The position numbers and the translations under genes are program-made. Source: CAVSUR01 sp963731285 (GTDB taxonomy: Bacteria > Actinomycetota > Actinomycetes > Streptosporangiales > Streptosporangiaceae). Taken from it: DNA of 64,000 nucleotides. Location: contig CAVSUR010000011.1 of NCBI GenBank assembly GCA_963731285.1, forward strand, positions 186,001-250,000. The letters are read 5' to 3'. Under the pieces are notes generated by a model. The model saw only the letters and a list, made by a program, of their open reading frames with translations, was not told where the DNA came from and did no database searches. Positions within the stretch are counted from its first letter, which is position 1; each line of letters starts with the position of its first letter. Shown here piece after piece: positions 43,265 to 51,599 of the stretch.

Positions 43265-44650
43265 ATGGATCTGGAGCGCTGGCTGCGGGCCGGCCTGGCG
43301 GCGGTCAGCGACTGGCAGGCGGGCTTCGCCCCGGCCGAGCCGGACGAGACGCTGCGGGTCAGCGACGAGCGGTTCGCCGCCGCGTTCGCCGAGTTCGCTG
43401 GCCGGCTGCGGGACAACTACCCGTTCTTCCACCCGTCTTACGCCGGCCAGATGCTCAAGCCGCCGCATCCGGCCGCCGTGGCCGGCTACCTGACGGCCAT
43501 GCTCGTCAACCCGAACAACCATGCCCTCGACGGCGGCCCGGCCACCGCGGCGATGGAGAAGGAGGCGGTGGCCCAGCTGGCCACGATGTTCGGGCTGCCC
43601 GAGCACCTGGGGCACCTGACCACCAGCGGCACCATCGCGAACCTGGAAGCGCTGTACGTGGCGCGCGAGCTGCATCCGGGCCGCGCGGTGGCCTGCAGCG
43701 CCGAGGCGCACTACACCCACGCCCGGATGTGCGGGGTGCTCGGCATCGAGGCGATCGGCGTGCCGGCCGACGCGGCGGGCCGGATGGACCTCGGCGCGCT
43801 GGCCGCGGTGCTGGCCACCGGCCGGGTCGGGACGGTGGTCGCGACGGCGGGCAGCACCGGCCTGGGCGCGGTCGACCCGGTACGCGAGATCCTCGCCATG
43901 GCCCGCGCACACGGCGCGCGGGTGCACGTGGACGCCGCCTACGGCGGCTTCTACACCCTGCTGGCCGGGGCGGGCGGCCGGGCCGGCCTGGACCCGGCCC
44001 CGTGGCGGGCCATCGCCCGGTGCGACTCGGTGGTGGTGGACCCGCATAAGCACGGGCTGCAGCCCTACGGCTGCGGCGCGGTGCTGTTCGCCGATCCCGC
44101 CGTCGGCCGGGTCTACCGGCACGACTCGCCGTACACCTACTTCACCTCCGGTGATCTGCACCTCGGCGAGATCAGCCTGGAGTGCTCACGGGCCGGGGCC
44201 GCCGCGGCGGCGCTGTGGCTGACCTTCCGGCTGCTGCCGCCCGAGCCGGATGGCCTGGGCCGGGTGCTGGCCGCGTGCCGCCGGGCCGCGCTGGACTGGG
44301 CCGGGCTGATCAGCTCCTCGTCCCGGCTCGAGCTGTACCAGCCGCCAGAGCTGGACATCGTCAGCTATTTCCCGGGCGGGTCAGCCGGCGGCCAGCCCGT
44401 CTTGTCGGCTGTCGACGCGGCCGGCGCCCGGATGCTGGCCGACGGGATGGCCGACCCGGCGGACCCGGTGTTCCTGTCCACGCTGCGGGTCAGCGCGGAC
44501 GACTTCAGGCGCCGGTGGCCGGGCGCGGTCGCGGACGCCGGCACCGCCCGGATTTTGCGCAGCGTGCTCATGAAGCCGGAGGCCGAGCGGCACGTGCCGG
44601 CGCTGCACGCCCGCGTCGAGCGGCTCGCCGGAAGCGCGCAGGCGCCGTGA
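43265..44650 (+). CDS. PLP-dependent group II decarboxylase (aromatic/acidic amino acid type)
   Basis: A 461-residue pyridoxal-phosphate decarboxylase. The ATG at 43265 follows GGAGGCG. HLTTSGTIANLEALYVARE binds the phosphate and VHVDAAYGGFYTLL holds the Asp that contacts the PLP ring nitrogen. VVVDPHKHGLQPYGCGAVLF contains the PLP-binding Lys, near residue 264. NYPFFHPSYAGQMLKPPHP near residue 60 is typical of the glutamate/tyrosine/sulfinate-type group. The substrate amino acid cannot be fixed. It is convergent with the amidotransferase and has no evident operon partner. Confidence 0.9.
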   Translation: MDLERWLRAGLAAVSDWQAGFAPAEPDETLRVSDERFAAAFAEFAGRLRDNYPFFHPSYAGQMLKPPHPAAVAGYLTAMLVNPNNHALDGGPATAAMEKEAVAQLATMFGLPEHLGHLTTSGTIANLEALYVARELHPGRAVACSAEAHYTHARMCGVLGIEAIGVPADAAGRMDLGALAAVLATGRVGTVVATAGSTGLGAVDPVREILAMARAHGARVHVDAAYGGFYTLLAGAGGRAGLDPAPWRAIARCDSVVVDPHKHGLQPYGCGAVLFADPAVGRVYRHDSPYTYFTSGDLHLGEISLECSRAGAAAAALWLTFRLLPPEPDGLGRVLAACRRAALDWAGLISSSSRLELYQPPELDIVSYFPGGSAGGQPVLSAVDAAGARMLADGMADPADPVFLSTLRVSADDFRRRWPGAVADAGTARILRSVLMKPEAERHVPALHARVERLAGSAQAP

Positions 44651-44717
44651 CCGGGATACCGTGCAGGATTCGTGCCGCCGGCGGCCCCTGATCCTTCGTC
44701 TTATCGGCGGCTGTGGT

Positions 44718-45452
44718 TCAGGAGACCGGCGGGGCTTGGGCCGGGGCCTCGCGGGTGGCGATCACGTCGAGGAAGGTATCCACGAGACGGCGGGCCCGGC
44801 GGGCGGCGGCCCGTTCCCGGGCGCGGGCCTCGGCGAGCACCTCGGTCAGGCGCAGGCCGTTCTTCTCGAGGTCAGCGGTGCCGCCGCCGTCGAACCAGGA
44901 CTCCAGCACCGCTGCGGTGACCTCCGGGTGGAACTGCAGGCCCATCGACCGGCCGGTCACGAACGCCTGCGAGCACACCGCCGTGCGGGCCAGCTCGCGG
45001 GCGCCGGGCGGCAGCTGCCAGCGGTCGTAGTGGTACTCATACCAGGGGCCGGCGTCGATCAGGGCCGGGTCCGCGGTGCGCAGGCGGGTCCAGCCGATCT
45101 CCGGCCCGGTTGCGGGCTGCACGGCGCCGCCGAGCGCCGCGGCCAGGGCCTGGCCGCCGAAGCAGATGCCGAGCACCGGGATGCCTAGCTGGTGCGCGCG
45201 GCGCAACAGCTCAAGCTCGGGCCGCAGCCAGCGGCCGATCAGCGCGTCGTCGTAGACCGCCCAGCAGGCGCCGAGCGGCACGATCGCGTCGAAGCCCGCC
45301 GGGTCGGGGAAGGCCGCGCCGACGCCCGGCTGGCGGAAGCGGCTCTCCGGCACCACGATGAACTCGGTGACCTGGTAGCCGCGCTGGCTGAACCGCTCGC
45401 CCACCGCGCCCGGCGGCGAGCAGTGGTCGTGCTCGATGAACAGGGCCCGCAC
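44718..45452 (-). CDS. Class I glutamine amidotransferase-like protein
   Basis: A 244-residue GATase1-fold protein of the GMP-synthase-like group. The GTG at 45452 has a strong AAAGGGGAG site. GIPVLGICFGGQALAAALGG contains the nucleophilic Cys and MGLQFHPEVTAAVLESW the His-Glu pair, so the triad is complete. IGWTRLRTADPALIDAGPW is typical of stand-alone members. It could be a gamma-glutamyl hydrolase or act on a glutamylated amine; the partner is unknown. Ala/Arg-rich helices end the protein. Confidence 0.86.
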   Translation of the reverse strand: MRALFIEHDHCSPPGAVGERFSQRGYQVTEFIVVPESRFRQPGVGAAFPDPAGFDAIVPLGACWAVYDDALIGRWLRPELELLRRAHQLGIPVLGICFGGQALAAALGGAVQPATGPEIGWTRLRTADPALIDAGPWYEYHYDRWQLPPGARELARTAVCSQAFVTGRSMGLQFHPEVTAAVLESWFDGGGTADLEKNGLRLTEVLAEARARERAAARRARRLVDTFLDVIATREAPAQAPPVS

Positions 45453-45523
45453 GCTCGCTCCCCTTTCCGCCTGCGGCGCGGTAACGCCTGCGACCATTGT
45501 GCGGCCTGGGGCACCGTGCGCTG

Positions 45524-46351
45524 CTATGTCAGCAGCAGGCCGCTGATCCGGCGGCCCGCGATCAGCAGCCCGCCGACCCCCATCACCGCCAGGTAGGCCA
45601 CCGGCCCTAGCAGGCTGGGCCCGACACCGCCGAGCGTCAGCGCGCGCATCAGCGTCACGCCCTGGAACAGCGGCGTGCACTCGACCAGGATCTGGACCGG
45701 CCGCGGGTAGACGCCGAGCGGGTAGAAGGTGGTGGAGAACAGGAACATCGGCAAGGTGGCCAGGGTCACGAACTCGAAGTGCTGCCAGCTGCTCATGAAC
45801 GTGGTGGCGGCCATTCCGGCGCCGGCGAACGCGAAGCCGATCAGCAGCGCAGCGGGCACCGCCGCCACCCCCCAGGCCGAGTGGATCAGGCCCATCCCCA
45901 GCATGACGGCCATGAACGCGACCGCGTACAGCCCGCCGCGGAGCAGTGCCCAGCCAATCTCGCCGAGCGCGATGTCGCCGGAGCGCATCGGGGTGGATAG
46001 TGCGGCCTCGTAGAACTTGGCGTACTTGAGCCGGAAGAACACGTTGAAGGTGGAGTCGAATACGGCCCCGTTCATGGACGAGGTCGCGAGCAGCGCAGGC
46101 GCGACAAAACTGGTGTAGCTGACCCCGGCCACCCTGCCCACCAGGGTGCCCAGGCCCACCCCGATCGACAGCAGGTAGAACAGCGGCTCGAACAGCCCGG
46201 AGACCAGGATCACCCAGGTGTGCCGGTAGGCGCGGGCATGCCGCTCGATCAGGTGCACGGCACCCTTGCCGCCGAGACTGCCGTGCCGGGCGAGCAGCAT
46301 CGGCGCCGGCAGGATACGCAGCGGCAGCCGGCGCAGTGACGGCGCGGTCAT
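45524..46351 (-). CDS. ABC-2 type exporter permease
   Basis: A 275-residue ABC-2 membrane protein with six helices. HARAYRHTWVILVSGLFEPLFYLLSIGVGLG near the N-terminus (read in parts) and FLFSTTFYPLGVYPRPVQILVECTPLFQGVTLMRALT are the NodJ/DrrB-type segments. It is the third gene of an ATPase-permease-permease set; the two permeases differ and probably form a heterodimer. The exporter is likely to move a lipid, antibiotic or polysaccharide; the substrate is not evident. Confidence 0.88.
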   Translation of the reverse strand: MTAPSLRRLPLRILPAPMLLARHGSLGGKGAVHLIERHARAYRHTWVILVSGLFEPLFYLLSIGVGLGTLVGRVAGVSYTSFVAPALLATSSMNGAVFDSTFNVFFRLKYAKFYEAALSTPMRSGDIALGEIGWALLRGGLYAVAFMAVMLGMGLIHSAWGVAAVPAALLIGFAFAGAGMAATTFMSSWQHFEFVTLATLPMFLFSTTFYPLGVYPRPVQILVECTPLFQGVTLMRALTLGGVGPSLLGPVAYLAVMGVGGLLIAGRRISGLLLT

Positions 46352-46438
46352 CGGGCGCTCACCGGCGTCCCCGGCCAGCCGGGCTGCGGCGTCGGGCCGG
46401 GCCTCGGGGCGCGCGGTGCAGGCTCACACTTTCTGTGC

Positions 46439-47338
46439 TCAGACATAAAGGCGCCGCCGGTACATCCGGTCCCCGGCGATCAGCCCGGCTGCGGCGAGCG
46501 CCGCCAGGTAGCCGACGTGCGCGAGCGTGCCGGGCAGGTCGGGGTGGCCGAGGGACAGTGACCTGCACAGCACCACGCCGTGCCACAGCGGGGTGGCCCA
46601 GGCGACCTTCTGCAGCCAGCCGGGCAGCTGGGTCAGCGGGAAGAACGTGCCCGAGAACAGGAACAGCGGGATCAGGCCGAACCGGAACAGCATCGCGAAC
46701 GACCCGTCCTTCTCCCGGGTGATCGCGAACGCCTCGATCGGGGTGGCGAAGGCCAGCCCGGTGAGCACGACGACCGGGATCGTGGCCACCGCCCAGGCCG
46801 AGGGCGCCGCCCCGAACGCCGCCATCACGGCCAGGAAGATGCTGGCGTTCATGGTCAGCCGCAGTACGGTGAACATCAGGTGGCCGTGGAACATGTCGGT
46901 TGGCCTGATCGGGGTGGCCGCTGCCGCCTGGTAGGTCTTCACCCACTTCACCGACGCCATCACCGGGTAAGTCGACTCGGCCATGGCGGTCTGCATGCCG
47001 GTGGCGGCGAGCAGGCCGGGGGCGAGGAACACCAGGTACTGGAGCCCGCCCAGGCGGGGGGCGCCGTGCTTGTCCACCAGCGCGCCCAGGCCGAGGCCCA
47101 TCGCGCCCAGGTACAGCACCGGGTTGGCCACGCTGGAGTAGATCGAGCCGCGCCAGGTCCGCCGGTAGTTGGTCAGCCAGGCGCGGAAGGCGCGAACCGC
47201 CAGCACCCAGCTGCCCGCGACCGGGCGGCCCGCGCCCGGCTGGCCCGCGGTGCCCGGCTGGCCCGCGGCGGGTGGCTGGCCCGCGGCGGGTGGCTGGCCC
47301 GCGGCGGGTGGCTGCGGCGGCGCCGCTGCCACCGTCAT
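46439..47338 (-). CDS. ABC-2 type exporter permease
   Basis: A 299-residue ABC-2 membrane protein with six helices. Residues 8-40 are PPAAGQ-type repeats encoded by an 18-bp tandem repeat and probably disordered. The core has RTWRGSIYSSVANPVLYLGAMGLGLG (read in parts) and PLFLFSGTFFPLTQLPGWLQKVAWATPLWHGV. Its ATG shares one base with the stop of the ATPase gene (TGATG), so the two are coupled. It is the partner of the downstream permease. Confidence 0.88.
   Translation of the reverse strand: MTVAAAPPQPPAAGQPPAAGQPPAAGQPGTAGQPGAGRPVAGSWVLAVRAFRAWLTNYRRTWRGSIYSSVANPVLYLGAMGLGLGALVDKHGAPRLGGLQYLVFLAPGLLAATGMQTAMAESTYPVMASVKWVKTYQAAAATPIRPTDMFHGHLMFTVLRLTMNASIFLAVMAAFGAAPSAWAVATIPVVVLTGLAFATPIEAFAITREKDGSFAMLFRFGLIPLFLFSGTFFPLTQLPGWLQKVAWATPLWHGVVLCRSLSLGHPDLPGTLAHVGYLAALAAAGLIAGDRMYRRRLYV
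47258..47311. repeat. 18-bp tandem repeat in permease N-terminus
   Basis: Three exact copies of an 18-bp unit beginning CTGGCCCGCGG encode the PPAAGQ repeat of the permease. Length variation between strains is likely by slippage, and it would stay in frame. Confidence 0.9.
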
Positions 47339-48273
47339 CAGTCCACCAGCCGCCTGCCGGTGAGCCGCAGGAAAACGTCCTCCAGCGTGCTGCGGCGGAC
47401 CAGCGTGGTCTGCGGCTCAAGACCGTGCGCCCGGACGTCAGCCAGCGCGGTATCGCCGTTCGGCACATAAAGCAGGATCCGGTCGGCGAGCACCTCGATC
47501 CGCTCGGCCGGGACGTCCGCTACCTTCTCCGCGGCCTGGTCATGCTCCGCCGGACGGAAGCGCAGCTCCAGCACCTCCGGCGTGGCATAGGCCGAGATCA
47601 GCTCGCGCGGTGACCCGCCGGCTGCGATCAGGCCGCCGTCCATGACCACGAGCCGGTCGCACAGCTGCTCGGCCTCGTCCATGTAGTGCGTGGTAAGGAT
47701 GAGGGTCACGCCGTCTTGCTTGAGCCGGAACAGCCGGTCCCAGACCACGTGCCTGGCCTGCGGGTCCAGGCCGGTGGTCGGCTCGTCCAGCAGCAGCACC
47801 TCCGGCTCGTTGATCAGCGAGCGGGCGATCGTGAGCCGCCGTTTCATGCCGCCGGACAGCGGCTCGACCTGGTCTTCCGCCCGGTCGGTGAGCTGCACGA
47901 ATTCCAGCAGCCGGGTCGTCCGCGCGGCGATGACGGAACGGGGCAGGCCGAAGTAGCGCCCGTAGATGAGGAGGTTCTCCCGGACCGTCATCTCCAGGTC
48001 GAGCGTGTCCTCCTGCGGCACCACGCCCAGCCGGGCCCGGATCGCCGGGCCGTCGGCCACCGGGTCCATGCCGAGGATGGTCAGCTCCCCGCTCGTCGGC
48101 GGGGACACGCAGCCGATCATCCGCATGGTGGAGGACTTGCCGGCCCCGTTCGGGCCGAGAAACCCGAACGCCTCGCCGCGCCACAGCTCGAAATCAACTC
48201 CGCCGACGGCAGTGAACTCGCCGAATTTCTTGGTCAGGCCCCGGGCGCTGATCAGGACTTCAGGCTCAGGCAC
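47338..48273 (-). CDS. ABC exporter ATP-binding protein, DrrA/NodI type
   Basis: A 311-residue ATPase. Walker A is GPNGAGKSS at about residues 40-48, the Q-loop follows in LGVVPQEDTLDLEMTVREN, the signature is LSGGMKRRL and Walker B is VLLLDEPTTGLDP. LILTTHYMDEAEQLCDRL is the typical exporter H-loop. The C-terminal 80 residues are the DrrA-like extension (TLEDVFLRLTG). It powers the two downstream permeases. A TAGGGT hexamer six bases before the GTG and no ribosome site suggest a leaderless mRNA. Confidence 0.92.
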   Translation of the reverse strand: MPEPEVLISARGLTKKFGEFTAVGGVDFELWRGEAFGFLGPNGAGKSSTMRMIGCVSPPTSGELTILGMDPVADGPAIRARLGVVPQEDTLDLEMTVRENLLIYGRYFGLPRSVIAARTTRLLEFVQLTDRAEDQVEPLSGGMKRRLTIARSLINEPEVLLLDEPTTGLDPQARHVVWDRLFRLKQDGVTLILTTHYMDEAEQLCDRLVVMDGGLIAAGGSPRELISAYATPEVLELRFRPAEHDQAAEKVADVPAERIEVLADRILLYVPNGDTALADVRAHGLEPQTTLVRRSTLEDVFLRLTGRRLVD

Positions 48274-48279
48274 GTCGCG

Positions 48280-48285
48280 ACCCTA
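48280..48285 (-). promoter_or_regulatory. Putative -10 box of a leaderless gene (exporter ATPase)
   Basis: TAGGGT on the minus strand ends six bases before the GTG at 48273. The 32-bp palindrome lies about 65 bp upstream and could be its operator. Confidence 0.45.
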
Positions 48286-48350
48286 CCCGGATCAGGCCGG
48301 GATACCGAATGAATTTCCGGCCGCCGCGCTGGCTGCGCCCCGCCGCCGCC

Positions 48351-48382
48351 GACCTTGACCCCGCGGCCGCGGGGTCAAGGTC
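48351..48382. promoter_or_regulatory. Perfect 32-bp palindrome in a divergent promoter region
   Basis: Each 16-base half is GACCTTGACCCCGCGG and its exact reverse complement, with no spacer, followed by further TCAAGG direct repeats to 48391. It sits between the divergent exporter ATPase and GtrA genes. A terminator is not needed there, so a dimeric-regulator operator is the better explanation. I do not recognise the cognate regulator. Confidence 0.6.
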
Positions 48383-48565
48383 AAGGTCAAGAAAGGATCA
48401 AGGGCACGGCAAACGGCGGCCGGGCTAGGCCCAGATGCCCCGGTCTGGCCGGCGGGCACGGTACGCTCGGCGAAAGGCCGGATGTGCGCCAGCGCGACAG
48501 GCCAGATGCGCGCCAGCACCGGGACGCGCGGTGCCGCCGGGGTTTCTGAGAAGGAAGGCTGCTCG

Positions 48566-49150
48566 GTGATCATTGTCCGCGACCTGTATGCGCGGTTCCG
48601 GCATCTGATCCACGAGGCGGCCAAGTTCGGCGTCGTCGGCATCATCGGCCTGATCATCACCGACGGCGGCACTAACCTGCTGCAGGGCCCGCTGGGCGGC
48701 TGGCTCAAGGCGAATGTCGTCGCCACCATCGTCGCCACCACCTTCGCCTACCTGGGCAGCCGGTACTGGACGTTCCGGCACCGCGAGCGCACGAACACCA
48801 TGGGCCGCGAGACCGCGCTGTTCTTCGTGCTCAACGGGATCGGCCTCGGCATCCAGCTGGCCTGCCTGGGCTTCACCAACTACGCGCTGGGCCTGACCGA
48901 TAAGCTCTCCGCCAATATCGCGCTGCTGCTCGGCATCATGCTCGGCACGCTGTTCCGGTTCTGGTCCTACCGGCGGTTCGTGTGGACCGCGCCGCAGGGT
49001 GGCCAGCTCGCAGCGGGCGAGCCGGAGACCGTGCGGCTGGCGGATCCGGCGGCGGCGCTCGCGCTGCCCGAGCCGCTGGAGCGCGAGCCGGAGACCGTAC
49101 CGCCCGGCCGCGGCGGGACGCTGCCCGACCAGGCCGGCCTGCCTCTCTAG
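48566..49150 (+). CDS. GtrA family membrane protein
   Basis: A 194-residue GtrA protein with four transmembrane helices; GtrA proteins are thought to flip polyprenyl-phosphate-linked sugars. FRHLIHEAAKFGVVGIIGLIITDG and FAYLGSRYWTFRHRER are family motifs, and LGIMLGTLFRFWSYRRFVW ends the domain. The GTG at 48566 has AAGGAAGG upstream. A Glu/Pro-rich tail of about 45 residues follows. It is the first of two paralogues separated by 40 bp. Confidence 0.87.
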   Translation: MIIVRDLYARFRHLIHEAAKFGVVGIIGLIITDGGTNLLQGPLGGWLKANVVATIVATTFAYLGSRYWTFRHRERTNTMGRETALFFVLNGIGLGIQLACLGFTNYALGLTDKLSANIALLLGIMLGTLFRFWSYRRFVWTAPQGGQLAAGEPETVRLADPAAALALPEPLEREPETVPPGRGGTLPDQAGLPL

Positions 49151-49190
49151 CGGCGCCGGTGCCTGACGACGTCCGACAGCAGGCCGTGAG

Positions 49191-50144
49191 GTGAGCCTGG
49201 TCTCCGGGCCCCGCGGGCTGTACTTCAGGTTCCGGCTGCTGATCCACGAGGCGGCCAAGTTCGGCGTCGTCGGCGCCGTCGGCTTCGCCATCAACCTGGT
49301 CGGGGCCGACCTGCTGCACTATGACGCCGGGATGGGCAAGTACACCGCGCTCACGATCGCGACCGTGCTGGCCATGATCGCCAACTTCCTGGGCAACCGG
49401 TACTGGACCTTCGCCGGCCGGCAAAGCCGAGGCACCACGCACGAGACCGTGATGTTCTTCGCCTTGAACGGGGTCGCGCTGCTGATCCAGTACGCAACGC
49501 TGTGGGTCATCGATGACGCTTTCGGCCTGCAGACCAAGCTCTGGTACTCGGTGGCTGTCGTGCTGGGCATCGGGCTGGGCACGCTGTTCCGGTTCTGGTC
49601 TTACCGCAAGTGGGTATGGCACGCCCCGCCGGTTGCGGTGGCGGCCGCTGCCGGGCTGTCGGATGTCCCGGCCGTTGCGCCTGCCGTCTGGGATCCCGCT
49701 GCGGCGGCCGCCTGGGACCCGCCCGCTGCTGACTACCCGGCCGAGCGGGTGGCCGCGCGGCCGGCGGCGGCCCCCGTGGCCTGGGGTGAGGCCCGGCCGC
49801 CGCCCTGGGCCGAGGCCCAGCCACCGCCCTGGGGTGAGACCCGGCCGCCTGCCTGGGGTGAGGCCACGGCGCCGTCCTGGAGCGGGCCGTCCGACTGGGA
49901 CCGGCCATCCGACTGGGACCGGGTCGGCGGCTGGAACCAGGAGTCCGGCTGGAACCAGGAGTCCGGCTCGAACCAGGAGTCCGGCTGCACGGCCAGCCGG
50001 GATTACGGTGCGGTTGCCGCTGTCCCGCCGTCGGCGGCTTCGATGCCGGCCAGCGCGCCGCCGGAGCCGGCCCGCTGGACCGGTCCCAAGCATGCCCGTC
50101 CCGGCCGCCAGCCCCGACCTGTCCGGTCGGCCCAGTCCGGCTGA
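49191..50144 (+). CDS. GtrA family membrane protein with long Trp-rich repeat tail
   Basis: A 317-residue protein. Residues 1-142 are a complete GtrA domain (FRLLIHEAAKFGVVGAVGFAINLVG and FLGNRYWTFAGRQSR and LGIGLGTLFRFWSYRKWVW), closely similar to the upstream paralogue. Residues 195-265 are a low-complexity tail of short repeats: P-P-W-G-E-type units (four), SDWDRP units (two) and WNQESG units (three). The tail has no known domain and would extend into the cytosol. Trp-rich repeats of this kind are uncommon in GtrA proteins. The start is a GTG with a weak ribosome site. Confidence 0.85.
   Translation: MSLVSGPRGLYFRFRLLIHEAAKFGVVGAVGFAINLVGADLLHYDAGMGKYTALTIATVLAMIANFLGNRYWTFAGRQSRGTTHETVMFFALNGVALLIQYATLWVIDDAFGLQTKLWYSVAVVLGIGLGTLFRFWSYRKWVWHAPPVAVAAAAGLSDVPAVAPAVWDPAAAAAWDPPAADYPAERVAARPAAAPVAWGEARPPPWAEAQPPPWGETRPPAWGEATAPSWSGPSDWDRPSDWDRVGGWNQESGWNQESGSNQESGCTASRDYGAVAAVPPSAASMPASAPPEPARWTGPKHARPGRQPRPVRSAQSG
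49929..49982. repeat. 18-bp tandem repeat in the GtrA tail
   Basis: Three copies of the unit GGCTGGAACCAGGAGTCC (the third has one change) encode GWNQES repeats in the C-terminal tail. Confidence 0.88.
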
Positions 50145-50180
50145 TAGCCGCCCGCGAGACTTAGCTGACCCCGATCTGCG

Positions 50181-51071
50181 TTACCGCAGCGAGCAGCCCT
50201 GGCCGGCCTGTGCGTCCAGCCGCGAGAGCGGGATCGCGAGCGCGGCACCGGCCAGCGGCTGGCTTAGCGCGCCGGTCGTCACCAGCCTGCCGAGCACGTG
50301 CATCTCGCGCGCCCGGGCCGCGCTCGGATGATCCAGCGGATCGTCGGCCGACGGGCCCTGTACCAGCCCCGCGAGCAGCGCCGCCTGCGGCCACGACATC
50401 CGGGACGGCCGGACGCCGAAGTAGCCGCACGAGGCAGCCTTGATCCCGTAGAAACCGTGCCCGAAGTAGACCACGCTGGAGTACATCCGCAGAATCTGCG
50501 GGCCGGTATAGCTGAACTTCAGCTTGACCGCCAGCGCCACCTGCTCCAGCTCTGCCAGGGTGCCGGCCCGGACCGGGGTATACAGCACCTTGGCGAGCTG
50601 CTGATACAGCGTCGCGCCGCCCTGGTCGGTGCCGCCGGTCAGCCGGGCCCAGATCACCCGGCCGATGGCCAGCGGATCAACCCCGGGCTCGGAGGAGAAC
50701 CGGTGATCCTCAGTGGCCTCAAGCGCGGCGGCGAACCGGGGCGGCGCAGGCGGCCCCGGGTAGACCGCATGATGCACCCGGTTCTGGCTGCGGACCAGGG
50801 CCCGCGCGTTGCCGACCGATGGGGTGATCAGCAGCAGGCCGCCGAACGCGACCCCGGCCAACAGCGCGGCCACCACCAACAGGAGCGTCAGGGAGCGCAG
50901 CAGGCGGCGGCGCCGTGACCGCGGCCTGCGAACCCGCCGCGGCCCGCCGGGCGCGGGCCGCCAGGCCCCGCGCGAGGTCATCGGCAGCGTGCTGTTAGGG
51001 CGAAACCGCCCCCGGACGGGGACGGTAAGGTCCTGGGCGTTCCATCCGCCGTCATCCGCTGACTGCCGCAC
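50181..51071 (-). CDS. Monofunctional peptidoglycan glycosyltransferase (GT51)
   Basis: A 296-residue membrane-anchored transglycosylase without a transpeptidase domain; it polymerises lipid II outside the membrane. A basic stretch (RRPRSRRRRLLRS) precedes a transmembrane helix at residues 58-82. LEATEDHRFSSEPGVDPLAIGR contains the catalytic Glu of the first motif, and GGTDQGGATLYQQLAKVLY is the second motif. LEQVALAVKLKFSYTGPQILRMYSSVVYFGHGFYGIKAAS (read in parts) is the third region. The start is uncertain: GTG 51071 or ATG 50981. Confidence 0.87.
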   Translation of the reverse strand: MRQSADDGGWNAQDLTVPVRGRFRPNSTLPMTSRGAWRPAPGGPRRVRRPRSRRRRLLRSLTLLLVVAALLAGVAFGGLLLITPSVGNARALVRSQNRVHHAVYPGPPAPPRFAAALEATEDHRFSSEPGVDPLAIGRVIWARLTGGTDQGGATLYQQLAKVLYTPVRAGTLAELEQVALAVKLKFSYTGPQILRMYSSVVYFGHGFYGIKAASCGYFGVRPSRMSWPQAALLAGLVQGPSADDPLDHPSAARAREMHVLGRLVTTGALSQPLAGAALAIPLSRLDAQAGQGCSLR

Positions 51072-51599
51072 CGCTTCGCGCTCCGCCGTTCTGTGTCGCC
51101 GCCAGCCGTCTTGATCGCGGCCGCAGGGTGAGCAGCCCGAGGAACCTCAGCCAGCCGTGCGCCGGCCCGATCCGGGATCAGACCGATCCCGTGAGCCCGG
51201 GCCGTACCGGCCCTGGCGACCATCGGACGCCCGGCTGGGCGGCCCCGCATGCCGAGTGGTGCCGGCTGTGCGATGTCATCGCAGGGCGTCAACACTGACC
51301 CGATCGGGTGCTGGTCGAGTGCCCCTGCCAGATCAACGCCCGGCAGACCGCCATGGTGCCACAGCGGGCAGCCACCGCAGGCAGCCACCTGCCAGCGAAA
51401 CTACGCCCCTGAGCCATCCAGCTCGCGCCGCGCCGCGCGGCAGTCCGGGGCGCCCAGTCATCCGCGGTTCCCACCATCAGCAACGCCCCGCCGCCGACCG
51501 GATCCGGCCGCCGTCTCTGCCAGCCCCGGCCGCCGACCGTCATACCGCAAGTCAGCCAACCCAGCCGCACCCGAGTCCGGTCAGCCTCGCAGCGCTCGC
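51072..51599. other. 528-bp region without a supported gene
   Basis: Open frames run through this GC-rich segment on both strands but show no start signals or recognisable domains. It separates the glycosyltransferase promoter from the 3' end of the low-GC nuclease gene and may be the edge of an inserted segment. Confidence 0.5.
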
